Source: Chromera velia (lineage: Eukaryota; Sar; Chromeraceae). Taken from it: a stretch of 19,375 bases of DNA. Within the stretch, counting starts at the first letter, position 1; every line of letters starts with the position of its first letter. A program made the position numbers and the translations under genes. Below are positions 1 to 10,345 of this stretch, in pieces. The notes under the pieces were generated by a model. That model saw only the letters and a list, made by a program, of their open reading frames with translations. It was not told the DNA's origin and made no database searches. The stretch is from positions 10,001 through 29,375 of the forward strand of contig JAHBMJ010000125.1 of NCBI GenBank assembly GCA_018398765.1, in the 5' to 3' direction.

Positions 1-1072
1 CGATCAGCACTCCGTTGAAAATCATCTCCTCAAGCTTCAGCCCGCTCCCAAACAAAACACCTGCAGCAAACACAAGGTGAGATTGCTTACGGCATAGACG
101 GAGATATCACGCGAGAGATCACGTGATGCACACAAAACAGCTGCTGAAAGCACGAAGGGGTCAATCTCATGATCATGCGCTGTTGAGCCACAAACGTCCA
201 TATTATCATTGCCAACACACTTGAGGTACCGTACGCAAGTGCGAGTTTCAAATTTAACGACAGTTTTTGCGAATGTTTTTGGAAGACTTGCGGGCGGGAA
301 AAACTCGCGTACGCAAGTCTTTCATCCGACAGTTTGCGCGCGCCGACCAGACAGTTTCTCAACAACATTCGCAAAACTTGGGTTTCGAACTTGCTAACCG
401 CGAATCTCATACGCAAGTTGTGCGAAACTCATCCGCAAGAACTCGCGCATCAAACTGTCGTTTTCAAACTGACGCTTGCATACGCTGGCTCAATTGTGTT
501 GGCAATGATAATGTAGTGCATTAAAACCTGAGCACGAGGAAGCCCTGTGTGCGAACTTGCCACGTGCTTGGGAAATTAGGACACGCTCATTTGAGAGCCG
601 CGGAAACACCAGGGCAAAAAGCACAAAACAGACCGAGGTCAATGGAAGGTTACTTCCTTTCAAAGAGTTTTTTTCTCTTCGAAGACAAAAGCGCATATGA
701 ACATGCAAAACAGCGGATCTCGAGGATATCTACTCTCTTGCAGAACCAGACCAGACCAGACGAAAGAGGGTCGACAGACAGACCTTTCACTTGCACGCAC
801 CGCACGACCAATGTCAACGTCTCGATGGCGCACGAGAAGGTGGCAAAGAAGCAGATGAACAGAAGATTGGCGAGGTTCGCCTCCCGAATTGCGAACATTC
901 CCACCACAGAGAAGAGAATGTCATTGAGAAATCCAAAGAAATCCATCAGATACAAACGCACCACCGCAACCACTGCCTTCCCCATGATCGCCATGACCAA
1001 GAACGGCCGCAGTTTCATCACCGAGTCCGAATAGCTCGGAAGAATTATGACCGGATTGGCTGGGACCAGCAT
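1..1072 (-). CDS. Unrecognised small polytopic membrane protein, 5' part (runs off left edge)
   Basis: First exon 1072 to 784 encodes 96 residues from the first ATG after an in-frame TAA at 1085-1087. It is strongly hydrophobic, with likely membrane helices near residues 22-42, 44-62 and 67-91 and a short charged loop (AIREAN) between the second and third. A plausible second exon starts at 60 after a good acceptor (tgctgcag) and stays open to the window edge; it reads VLFGSGLKLEEMIFNGVLI. Joining it needs a phase-1 donor, and GTCTGT at 783-778 fits; GTC-type donors are common in this window. I do not recognise the family. Three or more helices and no signal peptide suggest an endomembrane or organelle membrane protein, but this is inference. 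The gene is divergent from the SNARE gene at 1777. The intron (61-783) holds a foldback element. The exon 1 reading frame is convincing; the join is less so. Confidence 0.55.
202..512. mobile_element. Foldback MITE-like element with long terminal inverted repeats
   Basis: The ends 202-239 and 474-512 are inverted copies of each other, matching at roughly 32 of 38 positions and sharing ATTATCATTGCCAACACA at the outer end. The similarity continues inward. A GTTTC/AAACGACAGTTT stretch and a TTTTGCGAATGTT stretch recur in opposite orientation, so most of the 310 bp can fold back on itself. The motif ACGCAAG is repeated several times near the ends. No transposase is present. A target-site duplication is not clear. 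It lies in the intron of the minus-strand membrane protein gene. Short open frames here are by-products of the inverted repeat. Confidence 0.7.
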
Positions 1073-1776
1073 CTTGCTCTTCACTTAGGGGCTGTTTGGG
1101 GTCTTTCCTGTCGCTTCTGCTACCCAGCTGCCCAGACTGAGCGGACGCAGCCAAAGATCTGACCTGCCGCTCTGAAGTCTCTTTGAGATCCGCACCACGT
1201 GATAGCTGCTTGGGATGTTCCAGCAAGATGATTGGGTAAAACAGAGCGATGAATCTTCGTTGCTTTGATATGGTTTGATGCCTGGGTGCTTCAATGAACC
1301 TTGTATCAATACAATATCAATACACACCATCAGTGCTAGGACTTTGTACATCTGACATCGGTGCGGCGGCGCCCTCCGCGGGCCCATATTAATTTTGCAT
1401 ATATATGTGTTATGGACCGGGCGGCGCCATGGCGGCGCCGCACGGGCCCCTCCACTCGTAGATACTCGCAGCGCCACGCAGCCGTCTCCAGAACGATCGA
1501 CAGACATCTTCACAGTTCTCACCATGGAACACCAGGGAACACTCATGGAACACGTTTCTCACCCATGTTTTTGACGTACCCTATTGCCCTGGCATGACAT
1601 CTGTAACTTGTCGGTCATCTGGTGAGGGCCTGACGTGTTGTGTGTGTAGCTCGGCAACGCTCCCCACAATGACTGCCACTGCCAAAGAATCTTCCGAGTA
1701 TCCGTCTTGTGATCCCTGTGCATCGTAAGCGCCCCCCTCCTTGATTCCCAGTGTTTCCAGAGACGCTCAATTAAAA
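1073..1776. promoter_or_regulatory. Divergent intergenic region with GC-rich GGCGGCGCC cluster
   Basis: This 704-bp spacer separates two divergent start codons (1072 minus, 1777 plus), so it should carry both promoters. A compact GC-rich block at 1361-1449 contains GGCGGCGCC three times (1365-1373, 1420-1428, 1431-1439). Its arms GTGCGGCGGCGCC (1361-1373) and GGCGGCGCCGCAC (1431-1443) form an imperfect inverted repeat around an AT-rich core (1386-1414, including TGCATATATATG). No convincing coding exon is seen in the spacer. The promoter role is inferred from position. Confidence 0.4.
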
Positions 1777-4074
1777 ATGTTGCCGATGTCGGTCCCAAGT
1801 AACTGGGACGGGGTGAAAGGTCGCGTGCGTCAACTCGAGAATTTGATGGAGTCCCGGATCCATGAGTTGAACAAAGTGAACAATTCGTTCAATGCCAACT
1901 CTGCAAACGGTGCTGCAAAAAGCAGTAGCAGCAGCGCGGTACCGCCGTCAAAAATGGGCAGCAGCTCTGCGCTTCTTGAGAGCAATCTGGCACTTTTTTC
2001 GGAAATTACAGACGAGGCCGATAAATTGGAAAGAGAGGTAGGTAGGTGGGTGGGCGTTTCACAAAGTGCCAACGTGTTGCCCTGGTTCGCCTGTTTGCGT
2101 CTTACACACTTGGTCCCCCTCTGCATGAACACCGCACGTGTCTCCTCAGTCTCGTAAACCATATGGACTAGCGAAAGCCGCATTAAGTCTGCGTCTCATC
2201 TGAAGAAGAAGCGCGTCAGTGTAGGATAGGATAGGAAGCTCGACTGCCTAGCTCTCTCTCCGACTTAGTGTCTCTTTCCACCCACCCAGCTGCCTTCATT
2301 CAGCTCAGGTATTGCTGAGTCATTAACTTGGCCTGCCTGTCTGCCCACCTGGACTTACCGCCTAATTTGAGCTCACTGAACTGCACCGAAGAAGAGTCTT
2401 CACCCCCCTTTCACTCCTCCCTCCCCGCCCCCGCAGATTGTGGCGGCACTGGACCAGCTAGAAGGACTCGCTCGCGGCCCCGCACAGCAGGCGCAGGTCC
2501 AACGGTTTTCGGACATCTTCACGGACTTGAAACGGGAGTACAGGAGACTGCGGGTGGGTGAGCACATAGAGAGGCATAGATGTGCATGCACATAGAGAGA
2601 CAGAGGAGAGTGTTGGTGGGAGAGAAGCAAGAATCTTATTTTCGTCAAGAGGCATCTCACAGAGGTGTTCTTATCATTTTCTGCCCTTCTGCCATGGGGT
2701 TGTGGTTGCTGTGTTCTGTCGGTGTCCGTTTCCGGGGGGAAAGGGGCACACCGATGGAGAGAGAAAGAGCCCAGCATGCAGCTCTGTGGACTCGGGGGTG
2801 AAAAAAGAAACACTAAGCACGAAAGAGAACAGAAAGATTGACAGGCAAAGGAGTGGGGAGACAAAAAGAAAGCGGGCAAGACAGACAGACAGACAGACAG
2901 ACAGACACACAGGCAGATAGGCAGGCAACGACAAAGAAGAAGAGCGGCCTCGGTGGGCGGGCCAGAATTTCAAGTGGGGGGGGGGTCATAGGGGAGAGTT
3001 ACCTCCTTCGATTTCACTCAATGTGGTGTGCAATGACTTCACTGTTGTGGACTTAACTTGGCTTTGTCCCATTCCTTCCCTTCCTCCCTCCTTCTTCCCA
3101 TGCACGTGTGTGTCCACACTCAGAGCGATACGGAGAGGAAAAGGGAACGGCACCTTCTGCTGGGCAATGCGTCAGTCCATCCCCGTCTCTCTCGAAATTT
3201 AGTTTCCATATCCACACACGTCTGCATGCACGTTTGGTATGCATTCGCATACAGAATGGATCGTGAAGGAAAATTTCTGGTCCGCAGTTGTGGGGTGTGC
3301 TGCGAAGAGGCCTCCCCCCCTCCTCTCTGCCTGCCCCTGGAGGAAGTGACTCTTCTGGAGGGTCCTTTCATGGCCTTCTCTCTGTCAGTGCATTTCTGTT
3401 GTCTTTCTTCTGAGATCCTTTTTGTTGCGCTTTTCTCATTTCGAAGGCTTCTGCTGTCCTCCCGCCTCCTCCGGCTGCACCCTATCAGATCGGTGTCCTT
3501 TTTTCGTTTCACCTTGTGTTTGCTCAAATCGAAAATCTCAGGACAATCAACGTCTATCGAGTCTGTCGCTGCCCTTCCTTCACGTGTATGTTCCCCTTCA
3601 TTTCTGCAGGAGCGAAAAGGGCCGAGGGGATGTGGACGATGGGACGCGACACCTGTTGAAGGAGAGGGGCCACCTCGAAGGGTCACTGCAGATGCTGGAT
3701 CAAGTCATAGGGTCAGCAGGGGGGGTAGGGGGATGGATGTAGATTTCCAGGTTGCCTGCCACACTTGCATGCAGAAATACCGTCAGGCAAGCTCTGAGAG
3801 GATGAATCATGGCGTTTGCGCCAGAGGATTTTGTTTGATTCATTCAGGCATGTCAAGTGCGAACCGTGCGTTCGTTCCGTGTGCAGGCAAGCGACGGACT
3901 CTCACGACCGTCTGAGGGCACAGCGATTTCGTGTGACTGGAATGGGAGACCGCATGAGGGGAATCTGTCAGTCAGTCAATTAGGTTGCCTCCCTTCATGG
4001 CGTTTTCTTTCTCCTCTGTGCGAAGTCTTCGCCTCTCTCTGTCTCTCTTCTCTCCCTTTGTTTCTCTCTCTCTC

Positions 4075-4124
<50 letters not shown>

Positions 4125-4305
4125 CGAGAGTGGGCGCGCATCGCGCGCCGAAGAATTTCGGACAGCGTAGTACGCGGACGAACCGAGTAGAGGAGCACAC
4201 AAACTTTGTGTTTTGTCAATTCTGGCGATACTTGTCCCAGATGCCAAGTTTTTACAAAAGTGGCGACACCGCGGTCCGGAGAAAACTGGACTATACTATA
4301 GTAGG

Positions 4306-4346
<41 letters not shown>

Positions 4347-5593
4347 CGTGTGTGTGTGTCTGTGCGGGTGTGGGCGTGGTTGGGTGGTTGGGACGGTGTG
4401 CGCACACGTTTCTCTCTTTCTGCCTCTGCTGCTTTTCTGCTTAGCCTTTATATGCGGGAAAAGAAGAAATTGAAGAGGCGAAAAGAAGAGCATTCTCTGT
4501 CTTCGTTGTCTCTATGCTGACAGACTGACTGCTGTCTGTCCGTGTTTGTGGCTCGGTCCGAAGATTCCCTTTCCCCTTTCGATTTTCTTTCTGGCCATGT
4601 CTGCTTCTTTCTTTAACATTTCACTGCCGCTCTACTGCGTAAGCCTTTCTCGACCCCCCTCTTGTTCCTTTTGTCTCGTCCCAGCTTTCGCTTCTTCGGT
4701 TTCTTTTTTCTTGGCACCGGCCCCTCCCAGTGTCCTCTTCCATTCAGGATGTCTTTTGCAATGTGGAGAAGAAAAAAGTCCCGTGGTTGTTCAGCCCCCT
4801 TTTTTTTCTTCGACGTGGCGGCGAAAGATTTGGCAGGTAGCTTCTGAGTGTCTTTTTGTCCAGTCGTTTGTTCGTTCTTCAATTGATCAACTCGTCCATT
4901 TTCCGTGTGCCTGTCGCAGTGACGAAATTTCCCGAAATGGGTCGGGTGATGGACAGAATCGGTCGGTCAGTTAGTCAGTCAGTCGGTCAGTCAGGCAGTC
5001 AGTCAGATGGCATATAGACCGTCTGCCTAAGTCAGATGGGATATAGACCCTCTGCCTGGGTGACTGTATGCGTGATTGGTGCAGTCATTGCGTACCAGGA
5101 GGGGTGGAAATCTTGCCTTTGTCTACTGGGAATGAGAAAAACTTCCAGTAGCTGCCCAGTCGCTTTCTCAGATTGCTGCGTCTGCAAAGAAACACAAAAT
5201 GCAAAGATGAGCCAGATGGGTGGATCCGAACTTTCTCTTTTCCTTGCGTTTCTCTTCCTCGATTCCTCAAAAGAGCCTCTTGACGTCGGGCCCGAAAATG
5301 GAGAACACGATCAGCACAAAGAATCTGCCCCGCACACATTTGATGCAAGTGCGTGTCCGATCCGAAGTGATGTTTCCGCACATGCAAACAGGACCCAAAA
5401 CAGACAAGTCTCTTTTTTCTTTTCTGAAGTGCATGTCAGAAGCAACGGCCTTTCCGTCCTTTTTTTCTGCGTATGAGCGCTCGCAGGTCTGGCGCAATAC
5501 AAGGAACAAATCGTTCTGGGTCTGGTGATCGGTTCCTGCTTGTGTTTTGTGCTTTGGTGGTCGATGCTTCGGGGTGGCTCGTCGGTGGATTGA
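1777..5593 (+). CDS. GOSR1: Golgi Qb-SNARE, GOS28/GOSR1/Gos1 family (7 exons, 251 aa)
   Basis: Exons 1777-2037, 2437-2553, 3124-3170, 3610-3711, 3887-3966, 4920-4961 and 5487-5593 all have GT-AG borders. Together they give 756 nt, 251 aa plus TGA, close to the roughly 250 aa usual for GOS28. Residues 5-30 (NWDGVKGRVRQLENLMESRI) match the family N-terminus WEDLRKQARQLENELD. The SNARE motif runs about 155-217, with the family pattern HLLKERGHLEGS, the zero-layer glutamine at Q188 (RAQRF) and KFPEMGRVMDRI before the anchor. Residues 225-241 (IVLGLVIGSCLCFVLWW) form the tail anchor. Residues 40-60 are a Ser/Asn/Ala-rich linker. Family members act in ER-Golgi and intra-Golgi vesicle fusion. A second ATG nine bases downstream (1786) is an alternative start. 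Introns hold microsatellites. Several donors are GTCAGT-like, and intron 6 starts inside a GTCA array. The six phase-compatible joins make this call strong. Confidence 0.93.
2881..2905. repeat. (ACAG)n microsatellite in SNARE intron 2
   Basis: Six tandem ACAG units are followed by degenerate CAGG/CAGA copies to about 2928. It is intronic. Confidence 0.9.
4075..4124. repeat. (TA)n microsatellite in SNARE intron 5
   Basis: About 50 bp of alternating TA with two TGTA interruptions, directly after a CT-rich tract (4031-4074). Confidence 0.9.
4309..4359. repeat. (TG)n microsatellite in SNARE intron 5
   Basis: About 51 bp of TG dinucleotides, interrupted by TGCGTGCG near 4341-4350. Only about 185 bp separate it from the TA tract in the same intron. 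Confidence 0.9.
4962..5059. repeat. GTCA/GTCG tetranucleotide array plus 29-bp tandem duplication at a splice donor
   Basis: Directly after exon 6 of the SNARE gene, 4962-5006 is a run of GTCA/GTCG/GTTA tetramers. Its first unit is the splice donor. It is followed by a two-copy 29-bp repeat (5002-5030 and 5031-5059) with the core GTCAGATGGCATATAGACC, differing at only a few positions. Confidence 0.85.
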
Positions 5594-6086
5594 CAGGCAG
5601 AACCTTCTGCGGCGGAATTAAGCACTAGTCACCTGCTAAGACTCAGGATTCAACTTCTGCGTGTATGTAATCAAATTAACCATAACTAAAACCGTGAATC
5701 CGTCCAAAAATCTACCATATATCGATCGATTCTAGCTACACAGCTAGCTATACAGCTAGTATGCAATTATTATTATAGCTCTATACTAGGCCTACTCAAA
5801 AACGAAAAAAGGCTTTATAGATTTTAATGTATTAGTAAATATTAGTAAAACTAGATATAAAATGATATTGCTTGATTGATTGATTGAGACACTGCAAATT
5901 GCTTTAAGTAAAATGATTGAATTACAATAGATTTGGTAATACATTTGTCACATCACTGGTAGTCTAAACTAAGCACTGAAATTTCAGTCTGAAAACTTAA
6001 AAAATTCTAGTAAAATTTCTAGTAAATGTCGTTGGCAACGCGAAAAAATAACTGGATATTCAACTCGAGTCACGAGTCGAGTGAAC
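5594..6086. other. AT-rich intergenic island after the SNARE gene
   Basis: From about 5640 to 6060 the base composition falls sharply to AT-rich, with no open frame of note. It contains CTAGCTA-type short palindromes (5730-5760), a TTGATTGATTGATTGA run (5871-5886) and several CTAGTAAA motifs (5828-6030). It probably holds the SNARE 3' untranslated region and terminator. I see no gene in it. Confidence 0.6.
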
Positions 6087-6100
6087 TTTTTTTTTTTTTT
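6087..6100 (-). repeat. Poly(A) tract (T14 on plus strand), probable LINE 3' tail
   Basis: Fourteen T on the plus strand read as A14 on the minus strand, about 220 bp downstream of the minus-strand reverse-transcriptase remnant. This is the expected order for the 3' end of a LINE-type insertion. Confidence 0.5.
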
Positions 6101-6319
6101 GAGGGGGGCATTGACTTAAAGTTTGTTCCTAGCGTCTGGCCTATACGTCTTTCGTCTCTTCCTTCTGTCCTGGTTACTGCTCTCGCTGCTAGCTCTCTCT
6201 CTCATGCGACCTTATACTTGACGCTCCTCCATCCGAATGCCTTCTTCGGCATTTGCTAAGTACTTCCTACCCCTCAGTCATGACCAGTGCATTGCCTACT
6301 CCTCCTTCCTCCCAGCTCT

Positions 6320-6890
<571 letters not shown>

Positions 6891-7895
6891 CCTCACATCT
6901 GTTCTTTTCCCCCCCTACCCTCCCCTGATATCAGATTGTCTTTATTAGATTTCAATAAATTTAAAGGGCAGTCGCAGGTTATTTGAAAGTAACTTAGTTG
7001 CGTAGTACGTACTGTTTAATTAGAAGTAATTAGAAGACATTCGACTCATGAGAATTTTTTTTTTGAATAACATGCATATATAAAACTGTTTCGAAATATA
7101 TCTGGCAGCGTTTGGCAGCATTCCAGAGTCCAGACAACATCATCCGTTTAACGCTAGGTTTAACGCCATTACCGTGGCACGCGTAAGCTGCTGCATGCAA
7201 ACCGAAGTCTCACTTTTACAATTCAAGCAGACAGAATACCTGTGCAAGCAGTAAACTGTGGGAGGCCGCACTTGAGTGAACAGAAGGGCATTGTTGGCGG
7301 CAAACGATATTCAAATGAAGGACAACATGAAGCACGGGAATCGTTGCAAGCAAGATGCAACGGGACGGATTGACATGATCAAATCAGACACATAACACAC
7401 CCGAGCACAATGAACCAACAATCACAAACCATGCAGTGTAGAACAAAAAAGAATGTCCGGCCCTTGCATGACCGCGATCGACCGGGGAGAGTCCATTGTC
7501 CAACGGTCCACACCAACACCGATGGACTGAGTCGAAACCGCTGAGCCCACTTGGATTCACAATGCAGAAAAATCCAACAGAAAAAAAGAGAGGACGTATT
7601 GCATAGACAAGCCCGCAATTAAGCCCGAGAATAAGAGATTGATCCAGCTTCGCAACGAACCAGGTTGCTTGCCAAGTGAGGAGTTGCACAAAAGACGCCA
7701 AACCCAAACTGAAGGCTTGTTTGTTTGAAGTGATCGAAGATTGACACTATCACTGTAGAACGGATGAATCAATAACGAAATTCCGGCCTTCTGCACGCAT
7801 GCTGTTGACATGACAGATATCCTACCATGCAGACATAAAGCGCAAGAAGGCGGTCTCTCTCCAGGGCCGCAGACAGACTCTTTCTCTTTCTTTCT
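6891..7895. other. Intergenic stretch without a supported gene
   Basis: 6930-7100 is AT-rich and includes TGCATATATAAAAC. 7100-7895 is mixed composition and probably includes the 3' untranslated region of the minus-strand P-domain protein that ends at 7896. Minus-strand open frames of about 80-107 codons at 7379-7811 overlap each other, lack recognisable domains and start from weak contexts, so I do not call them. Confidence 0.5.
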
Positions 7896-9909
7896 TCACG
7901 CTTTCTGCACCTGCATGGACAATGACATCCCCGGCTTCAACGATAGAGACGAGATCGTCACTCCATCCGTCTCAGAGGTCCCCTCGACACCCTCTTCAAC
8001 AACGAGCTTCCCTGTCTCCACATCGCTGTCCCCCGCCTTCTTCTCAGAGACGCTTTTCTCAACGGTTTCAGAAGGGACAACGCCGTTCCCGACAAGAATC
8101 GCCATGCGGATAGAGGACCAAGTAGCAGACCCAAACACGAAGGTCGCAATGAAGGCGAACACAGAGCCCCCGAGGAGAATCGTCCGGAAGACGAGAGATT
8201 GGACTTCCATGTGAGACCCCGTACCTTGACAGACTGTGCAGACGCGACCCTCGGGACATCTGCACAGAGAGGAGGGAAGACACACAAAGGGCAAATAAAC
8301 GAGAGACCGGAACGGTTTTGGTCCTGCCTTTTAAATTATTTCCTTCTCTCTTCAATCCAGCGAACAGACTGGCAAGGACACAAACGGACACACAACAGAC
8401 AAGACAACCCGACAACAGCACGGCTGACGGCAGAAGAAATCAAATGGGAATGAGAAAGGAAAGTAAGGGAAAGGAAAAGAATGAAGACTTGGGACGGATG
8501 TTACTGAAAAAAAAACGAAGCTGCTGTAAAATGGAACTTCAAGCACAGAGACCAATGAAGCAAATTCTTTTCAGAAGAAAGGAAAGGAAAGGAAAGGGAA
8601 GGGAAGGGAAGGGAAGGAAAGGCCACATAAGAGAGCACGGACTCACTTGCAGGCCTCCACAGGTTCCTTTGCCGTCTTCTCTTCCTCCTTCACCAGCACC
8701 TCCAGGTTCAAGCTGACCACATACCCCTCGTCTCCATAATAAGAGTCCTCAAACACAAGGGTCCAGTCTCCAGTAGCAGGTCCCTCCGTGATCGCACCGT
8801 CGAACTGCGCAGTAGACCGGCGCCAGCGCATGCGTCCGGCGTACAATGTCTCACCAGAGGGGGGGATGATCTCCATCCTCAAGTCGGAAGGGTAAGTGTG
8901 CTCTACCTCCACGTCCAGAGTGTAGAAGAGAGGCTCGTCGGTGGCGCCTTTGACCGTGTCCGTGTCGAGAGTGAACGAGACGTTCCGAGTTGCCCTGTCG
9001 GGAATGAAGAGGGGGAGGGCGGTGGCGGGAAGGGTGGCGTTGACGGCGACAGTGGGGACATCAGGGGCGGCTGTGTACGAGGGCAGTCTCTCAATTTTGT
9101 TGTGGTGGAGGGCTCCGTGAGCAATCAGATCGGACATTGAGTAGAAGGGCAGATTCTGGAAGGAGCCCTGCGTCTGCTGGAGGTCGGTGAACTGGGTGAT
9201 GACGCCCTCGACGGCAAAGGCAGCCCAGAGGAGAAAGCTAAGGATTGAAAGCACAACCCAGAAGCTGCGGGGCGCAGGGATCTTTCTGCAAGCAGGCAGG
9301 CAAGGAGGGAGAGGTGCAACCACGTTGACGTACGTGCATTTATGAGGAGAAAAGCGAACAGCTTCTTCTGAGTGAAGGCAGGAAGACAGAAAAGGGTGAG
9401 TGGATGACGAGAGGGAAAACGGTCGCACGCACATGATGGGAAGAACGCGACAGGGTCGTCACTGCCTGACATACCTGCACAAAGCGACCATGCCCAGGAG
9501 AAGGAAGAGAAGAGAGAGGACGGCGACGATGAGGGGAAAGAGGAAGTGTTTGAGGAGGTTCGTCTCTGCGAAGAACCCGCTTTAGTTTCTGTAGTAGTTC
9601 CTCTCAAACAGAAAAGAGGCACTCACAGAGAGTCCCACGGCAAGGATAGCAACAATCACTGCGGTAGCCAGCACCGGGGTGGCCCGTCTCCTCTGTGCCT
9701 TGGCTTCGGGGGCCACCTGTGTCTCCTTTTCATATAGCTCCACGCGAGACGCCCGGCCGTCCATGGCCGTCCATGCACCGGCCGCAAACACAAGGGTGAA
9801 AACGGCAGACGCGCAGGCCGCAGCCAGATAGCTGATCTTGATGTAAGACACGTAGTTGTTCCAGTCGTAGTACAGCTGTTCTCTGAAATTGGCGCTGAAA
9901 TGGATGGTC
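7896..9909 (-). CDS. Multi-pass membrane protein with P/Homo-B-like domain, no protease domain (5' exon unresolved)
   Basis: Exons 9909-9627, 9563-9475, 9285-8647 and 8259-7896 join in phase and give 457 residues up to TGA. Numbered from exon 9909, helices lie near 26-47, 77-93, 97-121, 132-153 and 358-383. Residues about 225-320 resemble the beta-sandwich P domain of kexin/furin-type convertases: DVEVEHTYPSDLRMEIIPPS, a GDWTLVFED strand, then GYVVSLNLEV. NATL and NVSF are potential N-glycosylation sites before it, which fits a lumenal or outside location. A Cys-rich CPEGRVCTVC follows, then the last helix and an acidic Ser/Thr/Val-rich tail. No subtilisin Asp/His/Ser motifs are seen. The first exon here begins mid-codon, so a start exon is missing. 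A candidate is ATG at 10110 with donor after 10040, adding 23 residues in phase. The second intron edge (9564) uses the later AG of CAGAG. The function is unknown. Confidence 0.75.
8578..8622. repeat. (GGAAA/GGGAA)n purine tract in intron
   Basis: Pentanucleotide GAAAG/GGGAA repeats lie in the intron between the last two exons of the P-domain protein (8260-8646). The sense (minus) strand there is pyrimidine-rich. Confidence 0.85.
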
Positions 9910-10345
9910 CTGCAAAGCGGTGATCATGATCAGATCATCGCGATCGGAACACAAATTAAGAGTCACGGCGGATCTAAGGCGGATCTAAGGCGGATCACGG
10001 TGTCTGCACAATGGAGTTTGAGAGATTTTGAGAGGAGACTTTCGATCTGTCGATCTCGAGTCAATCGCAATAAGTGATTGTGCCAGGAAACCGTGGAACA
10101 GTAAGCTCATAGTGGATGTGATGCATTCACACTCGCCATTCGTATAGACCCTTGCCGGTCTCAAGCAACTTCCTCTTGACTGTCCCACTGCCTAAAGCGC
10201 AACAGCGCAAGGTTGATCGTGCATCTTTAAACCCACACCTAAATTCTGTGAAATTCTTTTGACTCCCAGTCAAAATTTGAAGAGTGGTCTAGTGCCAGCC
10301 CTGCCCTCTGGTCTGCTGTCACTTTGCCTGCTGTGACTGCCCCCG
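9910..10345. promoter_or_regulatory. Head-to-head region between P-domain gene and coiled-coil gene
   Basis: The two genes are transcribed away from each other, so both promoters should lie within about 430 bp. A possible first exon of the minus-strand gene sits at 10040-10110 (ATG AGC TTA CTG, donor GTCTCC in phase 2); if real, the shared promoter shrinks to about 235 bp. No clear TATA element is seen. Confidence 0.35.
9967..9996. repeat. 11-bp tandem repeat GGCGGATCTAA
   Basis: Two exact copies of GGCGGATCTAA (9967-9977, 9978-9988) and a partial third (9989-9996) are bordered on both sides by CACGG. The repeat lies in the head-to-head region between the minus-strand P-domain gene and the plus-strand coiled-coil gene, or in the first intron of the former. 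Confidence 0.75.

Noticed and set aside
1085-1546. 153-codon minus-strand frame in the divergent spacer
   Set aside because: No domain, poor composition and an apparent promoter region; the spacer role is more likely.
3058-3915. 285-codon plus-strand frame across SNARE introns
   Set aside because: It only overlaps true exon 3 by chance in the same frame; the rest is low-complexity intron, and the spliced SNARE model explains the region.
7379-7811. Overlapping minus-strand hydrophobic frames (79-107 aa)
   Set aside because: They lie downstream of the P-domain protein's stop with no clear splice link; most likely 3' untranslated or intergenic sequence.
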